From the NCBI GenBank assembly GCA_027382625.1, contig JAJKFJ010021977.1, positions 1-64,000 on the forward strand: 64,000 bases of DNA. The letters run 5' to 3'. Positions 11,195-21,660 of the stretch are shown in pieces. A program made the position numbers and the translations under genes. The DNA comes from Tetmemena sp. SeJ-2015. Lineage: Eukaryota > Ciliophora > Spirotrichea > Sporadotrichida > Oxytrichidae. Each line of letters begins with the position of its first letter. The first letter of the stretch is position 1. The notes below the pieces were generated by a model. The model was given only the letters and a program-made list of their open reading frames with translations, did not search any database and was not told the DNA's origin.

Positions 11195-12960
11195 ATGATG
11201 ATAGCTTCTTTTTTCAGTTCTATAGGAAATTTCTTTAGCTCTTCACTGTGCCGCAATCCCACAGACTCTAATGGTCCACTTGAAATACACTCCTAAACTA
11301 ATGAGAGAGCATATAAAATGCTGCCGATGCAAACTGCTTCTAACTTAAAAGCGCTGAATCACCAAATAGACAGCTTGATTCGCAGCATGGAGGATAAATT
11401 AAGTTCTCACTTTAAAATATTCAAATTATTCTGGGAATTAGTAGAAAAGCAGTAAGAGATCCTGGATGAGCCTGAAACCCAAAAAACACTCCAAACTCTT
11501 GTTAGCTTTAATGAATACAACAAACTCAAACGCAATAAGGATAAACTCATGCAACTCATCAGAACAGCAGAGAGGATTGTAATTGAAAAATAAGAAAGCC
11601 AGATGGACTCTAACAAAAGACATCTTGACAAGCATAGCAGCCATAATTTACTTCAAAATGAGGAAGCTATTGAACCAGAACTACTTTAATAGAGTAGTTT
11701 TGCAAGTGTTCTCCAAACTTAGAATTAATATCAGCCTCCATTAACTTAGAGAACTTAAAAATAGGTAACTTAAAGTTTTAAATAGTTTTTTGGTATTTAA
11801 GTGACTAAATTTCACTTGGTAGAGGAGATAATTCAACACATAGCCATCAAAAGAATATGAGAAATCAAATTAATCATGGGCCAACTAGGTCTAGAAATGA
11901 AAGACTTGAGGAAAACAAGTCTATAGGCTTCACAATTGAGAGCAACAATTTTGCTAGTAAAAGTCAAGCAGTTAATGACAATATATTTGAAACAGAGATT
12001 AGTAGCCACGAGAGAATTCCTTTGAGAAAGAGAAGGTCTAATTTAAGATAGTTCGATGAAAAATTATTCTTAGAAAAATGTGAGCAACCCAATCAAATTT
12101 TAGAAGTTAGTGAAATTGAGTTTTACATCCTTACTTTTGAAGATACTTTCTATTTTTATAATGTACCAATTTGAATTTTGATACTGCAAATGAGTTACAG
12201 AAATTTAAAAGGATATCTGAGAGTGACTTGATACCTGTGTATGAAATAATGACTAGATTATTTGACGATTAAATAGAAGATTATATAGAGAGAAGAGAGA
12301 GTAACTTAAGTTTGAGAGAGGTTTAGGCATTTTACAAAATAAGAACGAGGATCCTTCATTAAATGTAAGATTTTATGAAATCATGCAACACAGTACTGAC
12401 TTCAACTGTATACTTATTTCAAGAAATTAAGTGAATGGGTAACAGTAGAAGACTGAAGTTATCAAGAACTTAGTAAAGAAAAGAGCTAACTAAAACTAAC
12501 AGTTCTCCAGCAACACTAGACCTTTTGTAAGAAGTTAGACTGATAACTTCAGTAATTCAAACTCATAAAACTAATAGTATAATCAAGTCAATAATCAATT
12601 GAGAGATAATGACAGTAGATCTACTTCTCAGTTAAGTAATAACTATAGCACAGGGCCTTTAAAGTAGAATAATAACAAATTTAAAGCTGAAATCAGAGAG
12701 AATATAGCCAAATATAAATAAGATAGTAATTTAATTATAGAATAGTTTTAAAAGAAGTTATTAGAGATCAGAGACACTCTCATAAAAATAATTGAATTAA
12801 TTCGTAACTCTGTTTTTTATCTCAATCTAGATGAAAGATAACTTATTATTTTCCGAAAAATTAGAATCTTTTTTATAAACCATCTTTTGAAGGTTTCCTT
12901 ATCCGTTAAGAGCAAATAAATAAAGAAGTAAGGCAGTATAATAAATTTTATTTAATAAGT
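11195..12960 (+). CDS. Unknown Gln/Asn-rich, partly coiled-coil protein with an IES
   Basis: ATG at 11195 starts MMIASFFSSIGNFFSSSLC, followed by helical charged sequence (FWELVEKQQEILDEPE) and a Gln-rich stretch ending near 11790. The frame steps at about 11770-11820 and resumes with SLGRGDNSTHSHQKN. A 41-bp IES at 12141-12181 is resolved. The following block (RLFDDQIEDYIERRESNLS) looks folded and helical. The C-terminal region (about 12430-12790) is Asn/Gln rich and ends in a coiled coil (EQFQKKLLEIRDTLIKIIEL). The end is uncertain because the open frame continues into AT-rich DNA. Family not recognised. Confidence 0.5.
12141..12181. other. IES, pointer TTTTGA
   Basis: 41 bp between TTTTGA 12135-12140 and 12176-12181. 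Removal eliminates an in-frame TGA and joins EFYILTF to DTANELQKF. Confidence 0.85.
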
Positions 12961-13115
12961 AAGATGGTAATTATTATTTCGACTCTTCATTTTTCATATT
13001 GAATATATTTTTTTCTAACTTATTTTTTAATTTTATCTAAATCTATAATCGTTACTTTAAAAACCAAAATTTGGTTTAAACCATTAATCATTAAACGAGT
13101 AAAAATGACATATTA

Positions 13116-16067
13116 ATGGAAAGAGAAATTACAGGAGCTAAAATGCTTTATAAATTATGCATAAATATGAAGTGGCTCAGCAGCTCCTAAAGGAGGCAGA
13201 GTAGTATCATATAGGAATTAGATATCATACAACTTGAACTTAAGAATCAACACTGAGGATAATGCATTATTCACAGATCAATTGAGCACAATCAATTCAA
13301 ATCCAGAAACTGCAAAGGCCTCTATTCAGCAGTAGAGACGAATTAACCAACTGTTTTAAACTAACTTGACTCCTGTTCGCTATGATTCAAGGGAGGATGA
13401 AATTATGGGCAAGTCAACTGATAAGAAACTTCAAAGAAGAATCCTAAGTAGTGAAGTAGATGATGATATAGTTGATCTACTAGACTACAACAAGTTTAGT
13501 CTAGTTCAATTAGAAAATCCTAATAAGCTCACATCGCTCACAGGTGGGAAGCAGAATAGCAAGGGCTCAGAAGAAAAGATTCTTTTGAATCTTCCATCTG
13601 AAATAGTAAAGTCTGCTAGACCATCTTCTGGCAGTGAAAACGAACTTGAGAGAAATTTGTACTTGGACGAATCTATTGATAAGATCCAAGATGAGAGAGA
13701 AGAGGAAGAGGATAATTTTGATATCTGTCCAGATAACTATGAGATTGGATTCGGTTAGTCACACAGATCTTAATCAATTAAGACATTAAATGTTGATATC
13801 AAGAGTAGTTGAATGTTGGTAAAATTAGAATAAATTCACAATCTCAAATATTTTTGTCTCATCAAGAAATTCGTAATGAAAGATCCTTTTGACTGCTCAT
13901 TTAAGTCACTTTAACAGAAATTTCATCCACTAGGATATTAGCCTCATGTGATTAATGACTCTCTTTCTCCTCAATAGATCAAGAACAAATTTTTAGTAAC
14001 AGACTCGTATGCATATGATTTAGTTTATGGAGATGGCTCTATTCCAGGTCATGTCAAACCATAAGATTTTCTGATTCAGCTGAGTCCTTTAGATTAGCCT
14101 TAGTTGCTTTTATTCCCATAGCAGCAAAAACCAGGCTAGCAAAAAACTCAATAAAAAGTTTAATAGACAAAGAATGAGCAAGATATACTATAAAAAAGAA
14201 AGAGAAGCGATCAATATGAAGAGGAAGAATATATTCATGATGCCCCTAGCTATACAGATAATAAAAGATAAAAATCTCAACAGTCTTAATCGCAAACTGA
14301 TGTTAATAATTTGCAAGTTGCTGTTCTGCAATAAGATAATCACGTTTAGGATTTATCCACTGCTCTAATGAAATATAGAAATCCTCATCTTTTAGAGCCT
14401 CAAGTCAGCTATGAAAATCTACTTAGGAAAATGCTAATGAGAGATAGATCTTTTTATTTTGACAAGGATGGTACTTAAATGAGACCTTATGCTTTTGCAG
14501 ACATCAAGTTTGGAAGGCCATTTATGTATGAGACAAGCAAGCAATTTAGGGAGTCATATAATCTTGGTATCCCACTAGGTTCAGGATCCACAGCTTGTGT
14601 GAGAAGATGTGAGAATAGGGAGCGCTCTAATTCTAAATGTGCTAAAATGATACCTACTGAATGTGCTTCTGCTGTATTAAACGAGGTGAATATTTTAAGG
14701 CAGCTCTATCACCCTTGTGTAATCGACATATTTGAAGTAATCGAAGAGTCAAAGAAGATGTATATAATTTTGGAACTGTGCATGGGTGGTGATCTCTCTC
14801 AGCAAATGCTTGAAAAGTCTAAAGAAGCTGTCAATGAAGAAGAGGCAGCTATGGCTATAAAGTCAATCCTTCTTGGGATAGCATATTGCCATGATAAAGG
14901 CATCATTCATAGGAATCTAAAACCAGGTAATGTCATCAGAAAGAATAACACTTCAAAGATTTAGAAGCTAATAGATTTTGGGAGCGCCAAAGATATGAAC
15001 AGAAGAGAGTCAAACTAAAAAGATAGCAGGTGTTTAGCTTAGTATTTAGCACCTGAAGCATCTGATGGCAATTATAGTTATGCTTCTGATATGTGGTCAA
15101 TAGGAGTGATTATGTATGAGCTTCTCAGTGGTAAACTACCTTTCGAAGCAGATTCTGATTAAGATCTTTATCGAGAAATCAAAGGATGGATCTATTGACT
15201 TTACTGACCCCATTTGGAAACTTATCTCTTCTGAGGCTAGAGACTTAATCAAGTAATTATTGATGTATAATCCAGCAACAAGAATTACAGCCAAGTAGGC
15301 TCTAAAACATCCTTGGATTTTGACAAATGCACCTCTTGAAGTGGATCAGAAGGTTTTGAGCGAGCATTTAGAGAATATGAGCAGCTGTAAAATATCCAGC
15401 AAACTCCAGGAAAGGCTATTTTATCAATGATTTGTCACAGGATTAACAGAAAAGGACTATGATGAGTTAGCTGCAAGTTTCCCTTAGTTTTAGATAAGGA
15501 TCAGGATGGACTTATATCAGAGGAGGAATTTGTTGCAGGCTTTAAAGAACATTAAAAAGGACCCATTTGCCAATGCCACTTAGCTAAAGATTCAAAGTTA
15601 GTAACTTCAAATTAGTAATCAATAAGAAGTTTAGAATAAATAGCTTTTGCCTAGTTAGACAACTAACTATGATGAGGAAGATGATCACTAGCTCATGCTT
15701 GCTGACGAGTAAAGGAGAGACTAGCAAGGATTTGAATATGATATTTGCTCGATGCGATTTAGATGGGGATGGCTACATAAACTGGCATGACTTCTTGCTA
15801 ACTGCCTGCTTTCAAAAGAAAAATATTGACAAAATACAACCTTAGATGAGGCCTTTTATTCATTTGACACATTCTAAAAGAATTTCGTGACCTATGATGA
15901 CCTAGGAGAGATAATACGGAAAGTTTGAAGAGAAGGGGATGGATGTATGGGATGATATTATTAAGCAAGGACTTGGAAGAGAAGAAGGAAACGAAGATGG
16001 CTTAGTTTCTTAGGAGTAATTTTACAAAATAATGGGAAACATCATCAACATAAGGCCAAAAATATGA
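13116..16067 (+). CDS. CDPK-like kinase (Ser/Thr kinase plus EF-hands) with HRD changed to HRN
   Basis: ATG at 13116. A long variable N-terminus carries IESs (13140-13185, 13796-13818) and Gln-rich sequence. The kinase domain starts at about 14540 with the Gly loop LGSGSTACV, then CAKMI (Lys), LELCMGGDL, and HRNLKPGNV where HRDLKPEN is expected. LIDFGSAK, LAPEA and SDMWSIGVIMYELLSGKLPF follow, ending with HPWILTNA. EF-hands follow: DKDQDGLISEEEF (about 15500) and DLDGDGYINWHDF (about 15755) have full Ca ligand patterns, a third is degenerate, and the last reads GNEDGLVSQEQF. Stop TGA 16065-16067. Frame steps at about 15190 (a GGATGGAT tandem), 15430, 15495 and 15840 fit tiny IESs or indels. 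The domain order is that of calcium-dependent protein kinases. Loss of the catalytic Asp suggests a pseudokinase if real. Confidence 0.8.
13140..13185. other. IES, pointer AGCT
   Basis: 46 bp between AGCT 13136-13139 and 13182-13185. Removal joins MEREITGA to PKGGRVV in frame near the start of the kinase gene. Confidence 0.75.
13796..13818. other. IES, pointer AATGTTG
   Basis: 23 bp between the 7-bp repeats AATGTTG at 13789-13795 and 13812-13818. Removes an in-frame TGA and joins IKTLNV to GKIRINSQ. Confidence 0.85.
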
Positions 16068-16355
16068 GATAATTGCAATATTATTTTAATTGTTTAAATA
16101 TTAAAAGATATAACTTTACAATTCATATTTTGAGAATTAAGAAGTGCTCCTCCTACAGCTTTATTCATCAAATACCTAAAATCCGTAGATTCATTGACAA
16201 TGCTGAGAATTTATATCCCATATATTTAACTCTTAAAAGTATTAGTTATAAGTCTGAATTTGTATGTGAAATGTTTGAGGGTAGTTTCTATGTATTGGAA
16301 GTTTTTTTATGAAAGTTAAAATGAAATTTAATTTTGAGGGTTTGAAGATATTGAA
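16068..16355. other. AT-rich spacer
   Basis: Between the kinase and the MULE-type gene. An open frame exists (16073-16312), but its composition (Ile/Tyr/Phe rich, no conserved motif) does not persuade me it is coding. Confidence 0.4.
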
Positions 16356-18756
16356 ATGTCAGCAGCGCACTTGAGACCTGACTCTAAGTACTATGACTAT
16401 TCCCACTTCCCTAAAAAGTTTGACTCAGAACTAGAAACTCTAGACACCTATAATGAACTAGGGTACGCTTTTAAGTTACAATTTCAGTTTACCCAGCCTC
16501 ACAAGGAGACAGATCCTCCATCATTCGTTATTGAATGCCCCTTCAGCAAGTGCTGCCCTGTTAGGGCAAAGTTTACTTACAGTAAAGAGAAAAGGAAGTT
16601 CGTTAGAGCACCTTCAATTCAAATCTACCACGACCATTGCGTGCAGTTGAGGCCCCTTGAGGCCTCTCAAGATAAACAAAAGAGAGCACATCAAATCATC
16701 AAAGACAAGCACAAGAATATAAAGCCACCAAACTAGCAGAGATGATCGGCATACAACCCTATGAGGCTACTCATTTAATTAAGAAAACAAAGATCGAATA
16801 GTAATCCATTCATGTTACTCACAACCAATCAGATAAAGATGCAAATTAGAACTAGGATGTGAATTCGTTTTTCATGCCAAATGGGCAATTCAATTTCTCC
16901 AGCTCAGCAGCTTAGATGCTCGCTAACGATTTGCAACTAGTCAGAGACTAAAAGCCTCTAAGTACATTAATTGAAAAGCAGTATGAGGATCAGCACTACG
17001 CTTTTGTTTAGACTGGAGAGATGTTAACTTTATTTAGGAGGAATTACAAGGCAGGACTTATGGTGAGCTTCATCCCGCACATGTTAAATTAAAATAAGTA
17101 TAATATGAACTTAGTTTTGATATCTGGGATAGACATTGACATTGGAAACATCATTACCTATGCATTTGGACTGGTGTCTCACAAGACATCCTTTGCTATT
17201 AACTGGGTGCTAGTGAAGTTTTTGACTTAAACCCAGGCACTAAATAAGTTAGTGAAGATTGTGATTACTGACCTGGACAAGGTGCTGATTAAGTCTTGCT
17301 AGAAGGTGTTTGACAAATCTAAAATACTAGTGTCTCACTACTCAGTCCTTAAGACTTTGAAGTAGATATGCCTATCTTATAAGTTGGAGGATGAAGTCTA
17401 TGATAAAGCATTCTCCTATCTGACAGATGTGCTTACTAGTGAGTCCAAGACTTCTTAATGAGAGTCCATTGAAAACTTTAAACACTATATGTCCAACTAG
17501 AGCAAGTCCAGTTGTCTTCAGTAGATAGAGTACGCCATGCTCAAGTTTCAAAAGTTATGGAAGCCTGAACGTTTTAAGGAAGAGTTCACTGGAGGCATGC
17601 ACTCCTACTTCAGACTCAAAGCCATCCATAAATACTTTAAGAATGATGAGAAGGAGTTATTAAGGTTGGCAAAGAATGCGTACAACTAAGATGTGCTTTT
17701 GCCTCAGTCTAGAAGTGTAAAAGATGTGCTTGATTAAGTAAATGAGTTAGAGCAAATAAATGAAACTGTGTTCTTTAAATTCAAAGAAGCAGAGATAGGC
17801 AACCTCATGCAGAGTGCTCTCTATCTCAGCATCAAGAAGGCTTTCACTCACTTCGCTGTCATCTACATCCTCAAACAAATGCAAATTGCTGAATAAAAGG
17901 AGGGGGTGATTATTCACTCAAAATTAATTTAAATAAAATTTTTATATAATTATTTATCTATTTTAATTGTATTAAAAAATTAAACATATATAAAATTACT
18001 ACCCCCTAATAAAATAGGGATGTAGTGATAATTAAGGAGAAGAAGCCGTTTATGCTGTACAAGATAAAGTACCCAATCTACTTGAACAACGAGAAGATTT
18101 TGCAGAAGTTCACACTGACAGCCTCCTCTGAGACCATGGGGTTGAGGGAGCTGTCTTGCTCCTGTTCCTTCTTCCATAACTACCAGATGATCTGCTGGCA
18201 CATGCTCCTGCTTTTGAACGTGCAGTAAATAAAACACATAGCTGCTTTTGAACACCTCAAACTCTGGAGAGAAATAGTCGGAGTCAAGAACAAGGACAAG
18301 CAGGGCGAGAAACAGAAGAGCTCCTCCTACGCAGTCAAAAAAGAACCAAGGCTTCGATCTTTCATAGAATCTGTCAGCAAGAAGCACCAACTCAGACTCA
18401 AGAAGGAAGCAGAGTTACAGGGAGTCTCACTCGCTCTTATGAAGAGAAGAGCTGGAGGACAACACTCTGATGGAGAACAGGAAGAGTATGACCGACTTAG
18501 CAAGGATGCCAAGAGGAGGGAGAAAGATCACTAAGACAAGGCAAAGCAAGTAGCCAAGCTAAAGCGAGAAAAGATCCAGCGTATGCATGTTCAAGGCTAA
18601 GAGAATGCGAAGAAGAGAGAGGAGAAGAGGAAGAAGGAGCTGGAGGAGAGCAGGCGATGGGCGAAGGAGTTGATGGACAAGTTCAAGAAGAGGGACAAGA
18701 AGAAGAACAAGAAAGACAAGAAGAAACACAAGAAGGACAAGAAGACCAAGAAATGA
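16356..18756 (+). CDS. MULE-type transposase-derived protein with zinc-finger, DDE-like core and SWIM domain
   Basis: ATG at 16356. The N-terminal ~100 residues hold a FAR1/WRKY-GCM-like zinc pattern (CPFSKCC ... IYHDHC). The middle (about 17110-17400) has the MULE core: LVLISGIDIDIGN, then KIVITDLDKVLIKS, then SHYSVLKTLKQ. A SWIM finger follows (LSCSCSFFHNYQMICWHM, CxC-x(n)-CxH) at about 18150. The C-terminus is an extreme Lys-rich tail ending at TGA 18754-18756. A 119-bp IES (17911-18029) splits the gene just before the SWIM part. After its removal the length is one base off frame, matching a single-base slip at about 16715. Because an IES must be cut out to make it, the gene is probably kept in the soma, that is domesticated, rather than a live germline transposon. 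Confidence 0.8.
17911..18029. other. IES, pointer GTGAT
   Basis: 119-bp very AT-rich insert between GTGAT 17906-17910 and 18025-18029. Removal joins AEQKEGV to IIKEKKPFML in frame. Confidence 0.85.
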
Positions 18757-18856
18757 ATTACCCGCTCACTCCTCTAAGTTAATTAGATTATTTGATCTCA
18801 AATTTATTTGATAATACTTCACATTAAAATAAATTTAACAATTTTAATTTATTTTA

Positions 18857-20247
18857 ATGATTGATTATTTGAGGATCCTTCACGGGAAGATAAGGGAGTT
18901 AAACCACTTGGTGGAGGAACAGAACTAGGACATCAGAGGTACTAGAGGACTCTACACTGACGAGTTACTCACTCTCAGAGAGGAAGTGAGCTACATAAAG
19001 AACATGGCTTCTCAGTTGGAAATCATACAATATACCAATTGATTTCAACATGACTCAAGTCCAGGGCAGGGACTCCACTCCCTTGAACCACAACCAAATC
19101 GGCAGTGGTCTCAATACTGACAGAATGATTTTCCCTCTCAACACTGCAACTAGGAGCAGCAGTGCTCTCGAACACAGGAAAGGATACTTGCCATTCGACT
19201 CCTCCCCCATCTCTAATGCCAACTACCCCACCTACAATCAAAATTCTAATAACCACTTCCAAACTAGCAGGCTTCCATTTATTTTTAAGGCAAGAGCATA
19301 TTGGCAACTCATTCGAGAAAAATATAGCCACAAGGGGCAGTGATGCCACTAAGGCACTCTACCACAAAGCGCAAACCAAGGCACTCCACTAAAAGAACAA
19401 TCCCAGTCAAACCAGTAAAGCAAGCAAGAATAGTGGTTCAAGCACTCCCTTTTCAAATTCAAGAAATTATCATCACTAACTGTCATCTTATACAATTGTA
19501 TAAGGAGCTAGAGGGACAGTAGGCAGAATGATGGGGCCAAACATTCCAGACAGTCTCTCGCCTATTCATGGCTCATATAAGCAGAGTAGGAAATATATTC
19601 AGCTCTGTTGATGACTTCGTGAGAGAGTCTACCATCAACACTCTTTGCAATAGTTCTAAGAAAGGAAACCATGACGACATAGATGATGAGTATAACACTA
19701 ATGACCCTGCAGTCACTGAATTCCTAGCTGATGGAAAACTACCCTCAGCAAGGTCAAATGGCCAAGACAAGTCCTCAAATGGGGTCTTCAAACCTAACTT
19801 GAACTTATAATATAATAGTAGTAGTCACACAGATCTCCTAATCAAAAACCTATAACAGAGAGAAGCTCATCAAACCATCACCTTTAAAACTCAAACCCTC
19901 AATTCAAGAAACTAATTTCAGACCGTATGACTCCAGAGTTCAAGCTCGGCAACGAAGATCTCATTAGAGTAGCCAACTACAAAGACTCAAGATCCAATAG
20001 TGGCAACTTCCCTATCATGCCCTTTGACGATAATGATCTATCCCCAAGGATGGAAAGCCTGCTATTAGGCATCCAATGTTCAAGGAGAAATTCAACTAGG
20101 AAAAACAGCAAAGGCATTTACTCAAACATCCATTAATTGCATTCTATCTATTTTATGTTTTTCCATGGAAACAGAGATAGATAATAAACCATCAATTACT
20201 AAACTAAACTTGCTTTTAATGGATTTTTATTTATTTACAATAGTTGA
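18857..20247 (+). CDS. Unknown Ser/Asn-rich protein with N-terminal coiled coil
   Basis: ATG at 18857 begins a coiled-coil-like stretch (MIDYLRILHGKIRELNHLVE). A frame step near 19035 leads to a Ser/Asn/Pro-rich region (MTQVQGRDSTPLNHNQIG). A 19-bp IES at 19273-19291 is resolved. Further low-complexity sequence includes RVGNIFSSVDDFVREST, an acidic patch (HDDIDDEYNTND) and FPIMPFDDNDLSPRMESLLL. One-base steps occur at about 19590 and 19930. The probable stop is TGA 20245-20247, though the last 35 codons are AT-rich. Family not recognised. Confidence 0.5.
19273..19291. other. Short IES, pointer AGGC
   Basis: 19 bp between AGGC 19269-19272 and 19288-19291. Removal joins FQTSR to QEHIGNSFEK in frame. 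Confidence 0.7.
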
Positions 20248-20399
20248 GAATTAAATAGAGCCTTCAAAAAATTTAACTAAACCTAGTTAGTTTTCCTAAT
20301 TTTGTGAGTAAATTAATTATCTTTATTCGTAATAAAAAATAAACAATCCTCCTTAAAATAATTTAAGTCTGACTAATTTAGTGTAATAGAGTCTGTATT

Positions 20400-21660
20400 T
20401 AACTTGATAACTAAATGGAAACTGTATTAGAAGGTTTATCTATTAATTAGGATATTATTGTGTATTAGATAGAGTAGATAGTTTGAACTTTCCAATAGGT
20501 TTGCTTTCCTCTCCACCCACAGAGCATGCCTAAAATATATTCTCTCCAACAGAAAGCAACAGCTAATACAACAACAATCATATCAACCCAATTGATTTGG
20601 ACTCATAATTTAAAAACCAACAAGAAATAATAGCCACTTTAGATTTCAACCTAAACACAGAACATAGAAAAACAGAATGACATACTTCAACATACACAAG
20701 ACCAAGAAACAAAAGAACCAAAAAGAATAAAGTTATCACTATAGAACAAGTTTGAACTCAATCATTTGTATATTACTCATTTAATTATCAATCACTCTTT
20801 ATATACCCAATTTTATTTTTACCATTAAATAATTTTCAATTTTATTTTGGTTGGAGAACATGCTTCCAAATTTTGGTTATTAATTCGAATTTTTGTTTGT
20901 AAAGTAAATTTAAAGTGGGTTAGAGGAAGCTACACTTCATTCTTCAATAAATATCTTAAACTAAAATAAATGTTACACCAGTTTCAAGACTCTTGGTCTA
21001 ACTCTTAACCACAGAAAAGGAAACACATCAACTAGAATCTATATCCAATCAGCTGCATTGAAGATAGGGTGAGCAGTAATTGCAATAAAATGCAGGAAAT
21101 AGAAATCAGGTTCAGCGACCAATCAACTCAAGAAAGTACTTAAAGTATCTGCAGCTAAGAATTATAACAAACATAAAACTCAAATAGCAGCTCTTTAATC
21201 AGTTAAAATAAATCACCTTATTTTTAATGGTGCTAGCTAAAATGTAGTTGCAAATAATTCAACCTCAAAACTTAGATATGTTCCCATATTAAAAACGATC
21301 TGTCAGCCCTAGCATCTTCTTAAAATTAGTCAATAATAGCTTTCCAGCATATCAGAACATATTTCAATAGCCAATAATCTGAAGTATTTACTTGCTCTAC
21401 AAAGGACAAACATCTGCTTTGCCAACTTCTTGTTTAGATAAACTCAGTAAATATTACAAATGAAGGATCATATCTATCACCCACTCAACTCTAATCTCAA
21501 AAGGGCTACTAGTGAGTATCTTCCCTAAAATGAGAGTATGATACTTCAAACCTAGAAAAGATAAGCCAAGCATCTTTGCAAAATAAATTTAAATTTTTAA
21601 AAGTAGGCAAGATAGCACCAAAATTGCAATTTGACATAACTTCGAGCATATAAGTTAGAA
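20400..21660 (+). CDS. Coding-like Asn/Gln/Ser-rich segments, possibly the 5' part of the next gene
   Basis: Read with TAA/TAG as Gln, there are long frames free of TGA. One lies at about 20510-20680 (SPTESNSQYNNNHINPIDLD). Another runs about 190 codons from roughly 21020 to a TGA near 21515 (CNKMQEIEIRFSDQSTQEST). Between them lies clearly AT-rich DNA (20740-20960). The open frames are longer than expected for random AT-rich DNA, but their composition is biased and no domain is visible. They may be segments of the Ser/Lys-rich gene that follows. Confidence 0.3.

Noticed and set aside
17980..18390. 136-residue minus-strand ORF
   Set aside because: Lies over the SWIM-finger exon of the MULE-type gene and spans its IES boundary; no domain support.
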